IMG/VR virus record: IMGVR_UViG_3300027861_000046
Span: 1 to 48,103 of that record
From: a virus
Strand: one strand, 5' to 3'
Length of the DNA stretch: 48,103 nt
In this document: positions 30,581 through 36,112 of the stretch, in pieces
Numbering within the stretch: the stretch's first letter is position 1
Layout: each line of letters opens with the position of its first letter
Notes under the pieces: model-generated
Databases searched by the model: none
Told to the model about the DNA's origin: nothing
Seen by the model: only the letters and a program-made list of their open reading frames with translations
Position numbers and translations under genes: made by a program

Positions 30581-30607
30581 TACTTCGGTACTCAGTCAAG
30601 ACTTCGA
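30570..30607. repeat. 19-bp tandem duplication
   Basis: TACTCAGTCAATACTTCGG (30570-30588) is followed by TACTCAGTCAAGACTTCGA (30589-30607). The first copy supplies the promoter -35; the second overlaps the last codons of the AbrB-like gene. Confidence 0.85.
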
Positions 30608-30762
30608 ATTACAATACAATCATTCTCTACCTCAATGTTTACTTCTGTTCCCTCGTACCACCCCTTCTCATCACATATCCATTCTGGTATCGTTACATAG
30701 TGTTCACCACTTACTGGGTCGATCTCTATAGTCGTAAAATTTTCCTGCGGATTTTTTTGCAT
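30592..30762 (-). CDS. AbrB/SpoVT-like small protein, possible antitoxin or regulator
   Basis: The 56-residue product from the ATG at 30762 is MQKNPQENFTTIEIDPVSGE, then HYVTIPEWICDEKGWYEGTE and VNIEVENDCIVIRSLD. The order of a beta strand, a (V)TIP turn, a short helix with GWYEGTEV, and a final hairpin IEVENDCIVIR matches the swapped-hairpin AbrB/MazE fold, which binds DNA as a dimer. The frame extends upstream to a GTG at 30948, overlapping the HicA-like stop, but that extension is translated from G/C-run hairpin DNA and I do not use it. The similarity is by eye. It could regulate nearby early genes. Confidence 0.6.
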   Translation of the reverse strand: MQKNPQENFTTIEIDPVSGEHYVTIPEWICDEKGWYEGTEVNIEVENDCIVIRSLD

Positions 30763-30809
30763 ATCTTTGAATCCTTGATGCCGTTTTTTATATATGAAAA
30801 TTTTTTTGT

Positions 30810-30935
30810 GGGGGGGGGTCTTGGTAAATCCTCCGAGGTTTATATTTAGAGGTCGATAGGGGTCGTTTATAGCTTCCAGGGACCCATGGATTTTATATAC
30901 GGGGGCATACAACATAAGGGGGGCAATCACCCCCC
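30810..30935. other. G-run cluster with GGGGGG/CCCCCC hairpin
   Basis: The plus strand has G9 at 30810-30818, G4 at 30859-30862, G3 at 30879-30881, G5 at 30901-30905 and G6 at 30918-30923. The last forms a perfect 6-bp hairpin with C6 at 30930-30935 (loop CAATCA). This is very unusual in such AT-rich DNA. It lies between the HicA-like and AbrB-like genes (30763-30944, no firm gene). Confidence 0.75.
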
Positions 30936-30944
30936 ACTGCTGTA

Positions 30945-31142
30945 TCACGAACGAATGCCCCTATCTATCAACTGCCTGCGAACTCCCCTCCTAACTTGAT
31001 TCATAGCATGAGGACATGATGGTGATGAAGGGGCAGTATAAGTAAATCCTATGTAATGCCTAAAGACTAAATGTGTCCTTTGACGTTCTAAGTTATAACC
31101 CATAGAATCCATAAAGATGCGTACTTCTTTTTTGTATTTCAT
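30945..31142 (-). CDS. HicA-like small protein (65 aa)
   Basis: The product is MKYKKEVRIFMDSMGYNLER followed by QRTHLVFRHYIGFTYTAPSS and a C-terminal PHAMNQVRRGVRRQLIDRGI. The sequence GY-LERQRTHLVFRH resembles the beta-beta part of the HicA fold (GF...RQKGSH..Y), in which the Ser-His is replaced by Thr-His. The final P/H-rich turn and basic helix match the 'PxH...kkGtLrsILk' part. HicA proteins are mRNA-cleaving toxins normally paired with HicB; no HicB is visible here. It overlaps the ligase-like gene by ATGA, so both are co-translated. Toxin function is an inference. Confidence 0.6.
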   Translation of the reverse strand: MKYKKEVRIFMDSMGYNLERQRTHLVFRHYIGFTYTAPSSPSCPHAMNQVRRGVRRQLIDRGIRS

Positions 31143-32044
31143 GATATGGAGAATTTAGTGTTGTTAAAGTTAGCATAACTGAACTGCTCACGATTAACTA
31201 ACTTAAATGTACCATACTCATTAGAGTAGACATAACCCTCACCACCGATTGGAGTTTGTCCGATGTATGCCTTTGGACCATTATTCCGACAGAGATAGAT
31301 AGCATCTTCTTTTATCGACTTAACTAATAACCAGAAACTGATGAGTTTCTCATTCATAAAGGTAGAAGCAATGACAGGACGATTCTCACGAATACAAGAA
31401 TTAAGTTCCTGTTTAATCAGTTTGGCATCCTTATCTGTTACAAACTCAACGTTCTGTGCCATTACCTTAGCAAAAGAAATTACATCGTCTAAGTCATGGA
31501 ATCTCTTCAGTCCATCATCATAACGACCGGATGCAATCGTTGCTCTGGGTTTTACAAACTTACAATAGAATGTATCTGTAATAGTGAAGTTCATCGGGTG
31601 TGCGATTGCATCCCTTAAATCACTCTCTGCTGTGTAATACGTATGAGGGGCAATGATAATCTCCTCCTCTACAATGTTATCGAACTGATAGGTGATTGTG
31701 TTCGGTGTGTATTCATCAGACCCACCGAATCCGATAAAGTCACCCTGAAAGATGCCGTCAGTTAGTGGAAGATAGTCATAGCACTTATGAAGAATATTAG
31801 CAACATTGCCCGTGTGGTTTGCATCAATATCCTGATGCGATTCGTTGATTTTGATCTTTACTTTATTAAAGACTGATTTAGTTCCTACAAAGAAATTACC
31901 GGTCGCAGGATTCTTTCCCCATACGATTGCCGGTGCCCCATCCATCTTTACTGACAGATTGCCCTCATTACGTAGACAATCAAGAGCACTTAAATCACCG
32001 GTGAGAATGGAATCTTCGGGATGTTCGATGTGCTTGTTTTGCAT
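31139..32044 (-). CDS. Ligase-like nucleotidyltransferase (DUF6267-like)
   Basis: The 301-residue product has LSVKMDGAPAIVWGKN at residues 30-44. K33-x-D-G is the adenylation motif of ATP-dependent DNA and RNA ligases and capping enzymes. FFVGTKSVFNK follows at 51-61. Near the C-terminus EGYVYSNEYGTFKLVN supplies motif IV-like (EGxV) and motif V-like (FKLVN) residues. The first segment (HIEHPEDSILTGDLSALDCL) matches a family found in many marine phages, which I recall as DUF6267. It lacks the extra domains of replicative ligases. It might seal nicks, act on RNA, or adenylate another substrate. The next gene (HicA-like) overlaps its stop. Confidence 0.72.
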   Translation of the reverse strand: MQNKHIEHPEDSILTGDLSALDCLRNEGNLSVKMDGAPAIVWGKNPATGNFFVGTKSVFNKVKIKINESHQDIDANHTGNVANILHKCYDYLPLTDGIFQGDFIGFGGSDEYTPNTITYQFDNIVEEEIIIAPHTYYTAESDLRDAIAHPMNFTITDTFYCKFVKPRATIASGRYDDGLKRFHDLDDVISFAKVMAQNVEFVTDKDAKLIKQELNSCIRENRPVIASTFMNEKLISFWLLVKSIKEDAIYLCRNNGPKAYIGQTPIGGEGYVYSNEYGTFKLVNREQFSYANFNNTKFSIS

Positions 32045-32086
32045 AATGTTGAGAAAAAAGTGAATGAATAAGGTGGAGAGTTTGTA

Positions 32087-32302
32087 TCAGATAGGGAAGG
32101 AAATATTCTTTGCCTCAGGATTGCAACGATATTTGCCGGGGTCACTACCTTTGAAGGACGAACATGCACCGGCATGGATATAAGCAGGAACTGCTACGTT
32201 ATCACTGGAAACCCACAAAGTGCGACGGGTAGTGATTGAAGAGGCAATGCGGAACATATTAGAGAATGATGAGAATGAGAACGATTGAGTAGAAACGGGC
32301 AT
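32087..32302 (-). CDS. Small Ser/Arg/Cys-containing protein, unknown (71 aa)
   Basis: The product starts MPVSTQSFSFSSFSNMFRIA and continues SSITTRRTLWVSSDNVAVPA, with two cysteines near the C-terminus (AGACSSFKG, KYRCNPEA). No known motif is recognised. A purine-rich AGAGTGGG lies 8-15 bp before the ATG. It is placed between the 105-residue gene and the ligase-like gene on the same strand. Some similarly short Ser/Trp-rich proteins occur in cyanophages at this position. Coding is likely; function unknown. Confidence 0.6.
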   Translation of the reverse strand: MPVSTQSFSFSSFSNMFRIASSITTRRTLWVSSDNVAVPAYIHAGACSSFKGSDPGKYRCNPEAKNISFPI

Positions 32303-32332
32303 AGATTGATGCCCACTCTTTTTTGGTTTTAA

Positions 32333-32650
32333 TCATGCAAGACGCATACCGTCAAAGAAAGGAATTGGTGAACCTTGATAGTTAACGAACCACTGAAAGT
32401 TTTTTTGAAAAACATACTCACCGTCCATTCCGAAGGCAGAAAGTAAAGCATTCAAACGTGACTTTGTGGTCTTTGATTGATAACCACCGTCGAACAATTG
32501 CATCCAATCTTCACCGATTGTGGCAATTTTGTTGCCGTGGAGGTATACGTCAGACGTGCCCTCCCAACCGGGGATAACAGTCGTATTGGCAGATGCCCAA
32601 CGTTCGTCATTCTGAACTGCTGCGATCATCTGGGTTTCGATTTTGCGCAT
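32333..32650 (-). CDS. Conserved phage protein (105 aa), unknown function
   Basis: The product begins MRKIETQMIAAVQNDERWAS and contains ANTTVIPGWEGTSDVYLHGN, then SKTTKSRLNALLSAFG. The order MRKIExQMxxAV...NTxV...VYLHGNxIAxI...TxSRLNALL is a pattern repeatedly seen in early-region genes of cyanophages and other marine phages. It is a soluble alpha/beta protein with no membrane segment or signal. It is the last gene before the repeat-separated region; the first cassette A copy lies 58 bp upstream of its ATG. Function unknown. Confidence 0.8.
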   Translation of the reverse strand: MRKIETQMIAAVQNDERWASANTTVIPGWEGTSDVYLHGNKIATIGEDWMQLFDGGYQSKTTKSRLNALLSAFGMDGEYVFQKNFQWFVNYQGSPIPFFDGMRLA

Positions 32651-32707
32651 GAGAGGCAGGTAGAAAGGTCTGAGAGGTGTGGTGAGGTGCTGTCCCCTCC
32701 ACTTCTA

Positions 32708-32794
32708 TACAATACACGATTTTCAGGTCTGTGCCGGAACCTTGTGACACTTTGTCCGACTGTCTACTCGCATCTGACCTGAGTATCATTTAGT
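32708..32794 (-). repeat. Intergenic cassette A, copy 1
   Basis: This copy spans TACAATACACGATTTT to ATCATTTAGTG (plus-strand reading) and contains the shared core GTGCCGGAACCTTGTGACAC. It lies between the 57-residue gene and the 105-residue gene, so on the transcribed strand it ends up as leader DNA of the 105-residue gene. It is nearly identical to copy 3 in its left end (GACCTGAGTATCATTTAGTG with CGCATCT before it). It lacks the GGTGAATTTCTGATGACTTAA leader found in copies 2, 4, 5, 6 and 7. Confidence 0.9.
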
Positions 32795-32811
32795 GGGGAG
32801 ATTGCCTCCCC
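32795..32811. other. Hairpin GGGGAG / CTCCCC
   Basis: A perfect 6-bp stem with loop ATTGC sits between cassette A copy 1 and the stop of the 57-residue gene. There is no U-run after the stem in either direction, so it may act as an RNA-processing or stability hairpin rather than a terminator. Confidence 0.5.
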
Positions 32812-32817
32812 TAAGTA

Positions 32818-32991
32818 TCAATTAACGACTGTGAGTTCTATATTCTTTGCCATCCAAATCTGTTCGATGATATCATCAAGAGTGGCAATCTGTTCATCGA
32901 AAGTATTATCTTTCGTAATAGAACTACACCTGATAAGTTCACCTCTACGGTCTACAAGTGCCATTCTTAAGTTAGTGCCAGAAATGTTCAT
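32818..32991 (-). CDS. Small unknown protein (57 aa)
   Basis: The product is MNISGTNLRMALVDRRGELI, RCSSITKDNTFDEQIATLDD and IIEQIWMAKNIELTVVN. The first half could form a beta hairpin and the second half an amphipathic helix. It is on the same strand as its neighbours, bounded by linker repeat B upstream and by a hairpin and cassette A downstream. No family is recognised. Compositional pattern and fit between the repeats support coding. Confidence 0.6.
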   Translation of the reverse strand: MNISGTNLRMALVDRRGELIRCSSITKDNTFDEQIATLDDIIEQIWMAKNIELTVVN

Positions 32992-33027
32992 TGAGTGTTA
33001 GTTAGTGAGTGAATGAGTAAGTGTTAC

Positions 33028-33306
33028 TTACATAACCTGCTCTAGAGCAACTTTACCATAAACTTCATAGAAACAATCCCATGCCCATTTATCATTTACG
33101 AAAGAATTGCAACCTTCTACCTGATCAACAATCCAATCATATGCCATATCTAAATCAGCATCCATTTCACCCACAAAATTATACAAACCTTCCATTGCTG
33201 ATTTGAAATTAGGGTCTTCCATTAGTGATAATGCTGTCTTACCAGTCTCATTATCACGAATAATCATTTGACCTTCGATGTTGTATGCTTTGGAGAATTG
33301 TGACAT
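33028..33306 (-). CDS. Small acidic unknown protein (92 aa)
   Basis: The product begins MSQFSKAYNIEGQMIIRDNE and continues TGKTALSLMEDPNFKSAMEG, then an acidic helical part MDADLDMAYDWIVDQVEGCN and WAWDCFYEVYGKVAL. It is a soluble aromatic/acidic protein of unknown role. Cassette A copy 2 with its GGTGAATTTCTGATGACTTAA leader lies directly upstream, giving TTCACCT about 10 bp from the ATG. Linker B follows the stop. This arrangement (cassette, gene, linker) repeats through the region. Confidence 0.7.
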   Translation of the reverse strand: MSQFSKAYNIEGQMIIRDNETGKTALSLMEDPNFKSAMEGLYNFVGEMDADLDMAYDWIVDQVEGCNSFVNDKWAWDCFYEVYGKVALEQVM

Positions 33307-33311
33307 TTGAG

Positions 33312-33424
33312 AGGTGAATTTCTGATGACTTAACTAGAATACACGATTTTGAGGTCTGTGCCGGAACCTTGTGACACTTTGTCCGACTGTCTACTCGCGG
33401 CTGACCTGAGTATCATTTAGTGAT
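33312..33424 (-). repeat. Intergenic cassette A, copy 2
   Basis: This long version carries the leader GGTGAATTTCTGATGACTTAA, then CTAGAATACACGATTTTGAG, the core GTGCCGGAACCTTGTGACAC, and GCGGCTGACCTGAGTATCAT. On the transcribed strand the order is stem-loop core, TGTATTCTA, then a leader running to the ATG at 33306. It is almost identical to copy 4 up to GGCTGACC. Confidence 0.92.
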
Positions 33425-33460
33425 ACCACAGTTAGTGTTAGTTAGTGAGTTGAGTAAGTG

Positions 33461-33613
33461 TTACTCAGGTCTAAGTTTCACAGTATAAATCTCAAAGTTT
33501 GGATGCAATTCTTTGCATCTTGCATATGCTTCGGCAGCAGTTTCTATCATGTAAGAAAGCACATCGTGCATCTGTTTTTTAGTGTCGTAACCGTAGCAAT
33601 TCCAGACAGGCAT
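33461..33613 (-). CDS. Small unknown protein (50 aa)
   Basis: The product is MPVWNCYGYDTKKQMHDVLS, YMIETAAEAYARCKELHPNF and EIYTVKLRPE. The central stretch is a single amphipathic helix followed by a beta strand (EIYTVKLRP), similar in layout to short phage proteins of unknown function. Both ends lie against linker repeat B: the stop TAA is inside one copy and the next copy starts just before the ATG. Coding is inferred from this placement and codon pattern. Confidence 0.6.
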   Translation of the reverse strand: MPVWNCYGYDTKKQMHDVLSYMIETAAEAYARCKELHPNFEIYTVKLRPE

Positions 33614-33662
33614 GTGATTTAGTGAATGAATGAGTAAGTGTTACTTAGTAATCAGTATGGCA

Positions 33663-33929
33663 TCAACCAAAGGGAATCTCTTTAATCTCCCATTCTTTAA
33701 TATTTGATTCTACAAGATCCTGAACTGTATTTTTTCCCCAACCCAACCTCTCACATTTTTCTTCTGCCCATGCAGTCAATCGTAATAACTCGGAAACATC
33801 AGTCTTCTTAATGTACTCTTCAGCATCTTCTCTGGTATGAAATACTTTAGAGAATTTATCACCAATAACATTATCACATCCTTCGTTGAAAGGATACTCA
33901 ACGTGAAATACTAGAAAAACTGAAGTCAT
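33663..33929 (-). CDS. Small alpha/beta unknown protein (88 aa)
   Basis: The product begins MTSVFLVFHVEYPFNEGCDN and VIGDKFSKVFHTREDAEEYI, then KCERLGWGKNTVQDLVESNI and ends KEWEIKEIPFG. The pattern 'FLVFHxEY...VFxTREDAExYIKK' is typical of small phage and bacterial proteins in which a strand is followed by an EDAExY helix; they often turn up in early regions. The ATG at 33929 is preceded by TTTCTTTCTATC, with no strong ribosome site. Function unknown. Confidence 0.7.
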   Translation of the reverse strand: MTSVFLVFHVEYPFNEGCDNVIGDKFSKVFHTREDAEEYIKKTDVSELLRLTAWAEEKCERLGWGKNTVQDLVESNIKEWEIKEIPFG

Positions 33930-33963
33930 GATAGAAAGAAAAGAATGAATGAGTAAGTATTAC

Positions 33964-34155
33964 TTAGTGTGAGTAAGTTCCCATATGATCACCTAATTCA
34001 ATAACAGTATGTCCGAGGTAATCTTCAACCCAGACAATGGAATTAAACTCTTCGAACATTGAATAGGCAACATCGATAGCATGATCCTGAGAAGCACAAT
34101 TCTCAGTTTCGTTGAACTCAGGGCAGTGAACTGTGTAAACCAAAATCGAACTCAT
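33964..34155 (-). CDS. Small acidic unknown protein (63 aa)
   Basis: I use the ATG at 34155, preceded by AGAAGGGTCAAAGAA, because upstream in-frame codons are translated from cassette A copy 3. The product is MSSILVYTVHCPEFNETENC, ASQDHAIDVAYSMFEEFNSI and VWVEDYLGHTVIELGDHMGT. It resembles the previous gene's layout: strand, then an AxDHAIDVAYSMFEEF helix, then strand with a trailing acidic end. Both may be members of a diverged family. Function unknown. Confidence 0.68.
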   Translation of the reverse strand: MSSILVYTVHCPEFNETENCASQDHAIDVAYSMFEEFNSIVWVEDYLGHTVIELGDHMGTYSH

Positions 34156-34169
34156 TTCTTTGACCCTTC

Positions 34170-34257
34170 TACAATACACGATTTTGAGGTCTGTGCCGGA
34201 ACCTTGTGACACTTTGTCCGACTGTCTACTCGCATCTGACCTGAGTATCATTTAGTG
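34170..34257 (-). repeat. Intergenic cassette A, copy 3
   Basis: It spans TACAATACACGATTTTGAGG to CTGAGTATCATTTAGTG and carries CGCATCTGACC like copy 1. It lacks the TTCTGATGACTTAA leader. Its left end supplies the last codons and TGA of the 56-residue gene at 34248-34418, so the repeat inserted or was exchanged at a gene end. Confidence 0.92.
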
Positions 34258-34418
34258 GGGAAATTACGGCAGACAGCATCACATAGCATCTCCTGCAACA
34301 TATCACTAGACTCCTCACATATGTGTCCTGAATCACTACAATCAGAAACAATAGAGATAATATCTTCCATCAATTTTTCCCGTGCTGATAACATCTCAAG
34401 TGTGTCGTTGTTAATCAT
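34248..34418 (-). CDS. Small unknown protein, paralogue of 35940-36107 (56 aa)
   Basis: The product is MINNDTLEMLSAREKLMEDI, ISIVSDCSDSGHICEESSDM and LQEMLCDAVCRNFPTK. Both ends match the gene at 35940-36107 (MINNDTLEM..., LMEDII.IV, LCDAVC.NFPTK), while the middle differs, so the two are paralogues. The ATG is preceded by cassette A copy 4 leader DNA (AATTCACCCCAAAA). The final codons and TGA are made by cassette A copy 3. It is probably helical; function unknown. Confidence 0.68.
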   Translation of the reverse strand: MINNDTLEMLSAREKLMEDIISIVSDCSDSGHICEESSDMLQEMLCDAVCRNFPTK

Positions 34419-34424
34419 TTTTGG

Positions 34425-34518
34425 GGTGAATTTCTGATGACTTAACTAGAATACACGATTTTGAGGTCTGTGCCGGAACCTTGTGACACTTTGTCCGACT
34501 GTCTACTCGCGGCTGACC
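34425..34518 (-). repeat. Intergenic cassette A, copy 4
   Basis: It has the same structure as copy 2 (leader GGTGAATTTCTGATGACTTAA, TAGAATACACG, core, TACTCGCGGCTGACC) but breaks off at GGCTGACC, where copy 2 continues TGAGTATC. The break point is followed by linker B-type DNA (TGTTACTTAGTGTGAG). This hints at recombination between the two repeat families. Confidence 0.92.
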
Positions 34519-34526
34519 GGTTTGTG

Positions 34527-34634
34527 TTACTTAGTGTGAGGTGAGTTAATAACTGTAACCCAGTTAGTTGGGGGTGATAGTTTGTTCGATACTTTCACCC
34601 ACCGACCTTTAAAACGAACGAGAGTAAATTTCAT
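34527..34634 (-). CDS. Very small basic unknown protein (35 aa)
   Basis: The product is MKFTLVRFKGRWVKVSNKLS, PPTNWVTVINSPHTK. Its ATG overlaps the stop of the 49-residue gene (ATGA), which argues for coding despite the short length. The last codons ACT AAG TAA come from linker repeat B. The beta-rich, basic sequence could bind nucleic acid, but that is a guess. Confidence 0.5.
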   Translation of the reverse strand: MKFTLVRFKGRWVKVSNKLSPPTNWVTVINSPHTK

Positions 34635-34783
34635 CAGTAATCTATCTTACCGTTGAGATATCCTTCCACATCAAACTTCTTATCATCTTCATACTCTTCT
34701 TTGTATTCAATCACATCATAAATCTCACCGGGCATGTCATTAATCTCAGAGAAAATGTCAGTGTCGAAAGTGTCGTAATCCAT
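34634..34783 (-). CDS. Very acidic small unknown protein (49 aa)
   Basis: The product is MDYDTFDTDIFSEINDMPGE, IYDVIEYKEEYEDDKKFDVE and GYLNGKIDY: about a third Asp/Glu. Such acidic, short proteins in phage early regions often act as DNA mimics or host-protein decoys, but nothing here shows a target. It is co-translated with the following 35-residue basic gene through an ATGA overlap, so the pair may act together. Linker B precedes its ATG. Confidence 0.6.
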   Translation of the reverse strand: MDYDTFDTDIFSEINDMPGEIYDVIEYKEEYEDDKKFDVEGYLNGKIDY

Positions 34784-34819
34784 TTTAAAAAGTGTTAGTG
34801 AGTGTGAGTTGATTAAGTG

Positions 34820-34993
34820 TTACTGTATAACTTTCTCAACGATTTTCACATTTTCAATTTCGTATTCAGACGTAATTTTTTCTTCCTTATAACGTTCAGC
34901 ATCAGAATAATCAGAAAAAACTTTACATCCCTCAGCATCTTCAAAATCATATCTGTCACCAATGATCACGGTGTATACGACGTAAACTTTCAT
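34820..34993 (-). CDS. Small alpha/beta unknown protein (57 aa)
   Basis: The product is MKVYVVYTVIIGDRYDFEDA, EGCKVFSDYSDAERYKEEKI and TSEYEIENVKIVEKVIQ. The layout strand, loop, FSDYSDAERYKEEK helix, then a YEIENVKIVEKVI strand matches a common phage small-protein fold in which 'VFSDYxDAExYKxE' follows a first strand, also seen at 33663-33929. Linker repeat B flanks both sides. Function unknown. Confidence 0.65.
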   Translation of the reverse strand: MKVYVVYTVIIGDRYDFEDAEGCKVFSDYSDAERYKEEKITSEYEIENVKIVEKVIQ

Positions 34994-35034
34994 TTTTGTT
35001 CCTGATTAGAATGAGTGAGTTGAGTAAGTGTTAC

Positions 35035-35232
35035 TTATGAATTCATATCAGTCCAAGTTTCTTCACCATAGCAATCGATAATCTCTTCTTTTAAATCTTC
35101 CATATCATAATCTTTGATATTCTGCTCAATACTTTCAACAGCAAGAGTAATCAAAGTGTTCATATCCATTCCCTCCACAATCATCTCCGCATAAGCATTT
35201 TTGAGTGTATCGAGTTTGTTAGTAGTGATCAT
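35035..35232 (-). CDS. Small helical unknown protein (65 aa)
   Basis: The product begins MITTNKLDTLKNAYAEMIVE, then GMDMNTLITLAVESIEQNIK and DLKEEIIDCYGEETWTDMNS. It is almost all helix with an acidic end. The phrase 'AYAEMIVEGMDMNTLITLAVESI...EEIIDCYGEE' is of a type common in T4-like cyanophage early genes. Linker B lies on both sides. Function unknown. Confidence 0.68.
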   Translation of the reverse strand: MITTNKLDTLKNAYAEMIVEGMDMNTLITLAVESIEQNIKDYDMEDLKEEIIDCYGEETWTDMNS

Positions 35233-35279
35233 TTGAAAAAAAAGTGTTAGTTAGTGAGTGTGAGTTGAGTAAGTGTTAC

Positions 35280-35519
35280 TTAATCTATAAGTTCTTTCAT
35301 CATGTTATTAACCTCGATTCCGTCTATCTTTACATCATCCCACTTACATCCGTCCGGTGTTTCTTTACTACCAGCATCGTGGATGATACTTACCATGTGT
35401 CCGTAAGTTCCACCATCCCTTGCAATGTCACATGCTAGTTCATACAAACCACAATCATTTCCGATCCAGAGAGCAACATTCCAGGTTTCCCAATTTGCCC
35501 AACCGTTGTAACCTTCCAT
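35280..35519 (-). CDS. Conserved phage protein with NWETWNVALWIGND motif (79 aa)
   Basis: The product begins MEGYNGWANWETWNVALWIG, then NDCGLYELACDIARDGGTYG and ends with EVNNMMKELID. The WxNWxTWNVALWIGND...LYxLA motif defines a small protein family widespread in phages (recalled as DUF7249). Its role is unknown. Cassette A copy 5 leader (GGTGAATTCCTGATGACTTAA) lies immediately upstream and linker B after it, the same cassette-gene-linker pattern as its neighbours. Confidence 0.8.
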   Translation of the reverse strand: MEGYNGWANWETWNVALWIGNDCGLYELACDIARDGGTYGHMVSIIHDAGSKETPDGCKWDDVKIDGIEVNNMMKELID

Positions 35520-35521
35520 TT

Positions 35522-35602
35522 GGTGAATTCCTGATGACTTAACTACAATACACGATTTTGAGGTCTGTGCCGAAACCTTGTGATAGTTCCTTGACTGTCA
35601 CA
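35522..35602 (-). repeat. Intergenic cassette A, copy 5 (diverged core)
   Basis: The leader and TACAATACACGATTTTGAGG are conserved, then the core differs: CCGAAACCTTGTGATAGTTCC followed by TTGACTGTCAC. GTGATAGT and ACTGTCAC form an 8-bp stem (one wobble) around TCCTTG. The stem-loop resembles those at 36170-36193 and 41503-41527, linking cassette A to the GTGCCAGT stem-loop family. Confidence 0.85.
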
Positions 35603-35816
35603 CAGTACGAATCGTGATGCCCATCATTAACTCGTGAGCAACATCGATAGAATCATCTTCCTTTACAATTGGAAGATTAGTATCAACAAACTCCGAAGCA
35701 AGATCCATCATTAACTCGTGCATTCTCTCATCTGCTGCAGCAAACTCAGCAAACTCTTCTACGAAACCTGATGCTAACCTACGAATTGCTTCGTCATGGA
35801 CATTGAGCATACTCAT
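35598..35816 (-). CDS. Small helical acidic protein (72 aa)
   Basis: The start at 35816 gives MSMLNVHDEAIRRLASGFVE, EFAEFAAADERMHELMMDLA and SEFVDTNLPIVKEDDSIDVA. Upstream in-frame codons fall in cassette A copy 6 and are not used; a second ATG six bases on is also possible. Nearly all of it is predicted helix, with repeated pairs of acidic and hydrophobic residues. Function unknown. Cassette A copy 6 provides the leader. Confidence 0.62.
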   Translation of the reverse strand: MSMLNVHDEAIRRLASGFVEEFAEFAAADERMHELMMDLASEFVDTNLPIVKEDDSIDVAHELMMGITIRTV

Positions 35817-35818
35817 TT

Positions 35819-35935
35819 GGTGAATTTCTGATGACTTAACTAGAATACACGATTTTGGACCCTGTGCCGTGACCTTGTGACACTTTACCGATTGGGAGGC
35901 AGCTGACCTGGGCATCATTTAGTGATACCACAGTT
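35819..35935 (-). repeat. Intergenic cassette A, copy 6 (diverged core)
   Basis: The leader (GGTGAATTTCTGATGACTTAA) and TAGAATACACGATTTT are kept, but the core reads GGACCCTGTGCCGTGACCTT, then CTTTACCGATTGGGAGGCAG. Substitutions lie mainly in the arms while ACCTTGTGACACTTT is unchanged, a pattern suggesting the conserved piece is a binding or structural element. It ends CTGACCTGGGCATCATTTAG. Confidence 0.88.
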
Positions 35936-35939
35936 AGTG

Positions 35940-36107
35940 TTACTTAGTAGGGAAATTTTTACAGACAGCATCACATAGTCGCGTTGTCAATTCATCACTC
36001 AATCGATCACTTATAATGCCACTAAGTTCACCATCAACAATTGCGATGATATCTTCCATTAACTGTTCTCTGCTCATTAACATCTCAAGTGTGTCGTTGT
36101 TAATCAT
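35940..36107 (-). CDS. Small unknown protein, paralogue of 34248-34418 (55 aa)
   Basis: The product is MINNDTLEMLMSREQLMEDI, IAIVDGELSGIISDRLSDEL and TTRLCDAVCKNFPTK. The first 23 residues and the last 10 match the 34248-34418 product; the middle (SGIISDRLSDEL) is different. Its stop TAA falls in linker-type DNA (ACTAAGTAA). Cassette A copy 7 precedes the ATG, so gene and cassette were probably duplicated together. Function unknown. Confidence 0.68.
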   Translation of the reverse strand: MINNDTLEMLMSREQLMEDIIAIVDGELSGIISDRLSDELTTRLCDAVCKNFPTK

Positions 36108-36112
36108 TTTTG

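Larger units (their letters stand above)
32996..35946. repeat. Dispersed intergenic linker repeat B (about nine copies)
   Basis: Short GTTA/GTGA-rich elements with consensus GTTAGTGAGTGAGTTGAGTA then AGTGTTACTTA sit between genes at about 32996-33028, 33430-33466, 33618-33646, 33945-33971, 34522-34537, 34790-34823, 35008-35037, 35242-35283 and 35931-35946. Read on the transcribed strand, TAAGTAACACTTACT contains an AGTAA/TTACT inverted pair with a CAC loop and often supplies the upstream gene's stop codon. Copies differ in the number of GTTA/GTGA units. No coding is seen in them. Confidence 0.85.

Noticed and set aside
30763-30948. N-terminal extension of the AbrB-like gene from GTG at 30948
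   Set aside because: The extra 62 residues are translated from G/C runs and a perfect hairpin, while the ATG at 30762 gives a compact domain.
32607-32789. Minus-strand ORF beginning MILRSDASRQSDKVSQGSGT
   Set aside because: The same peptide start appears at 34251; both are translations of cassette A, not genes.
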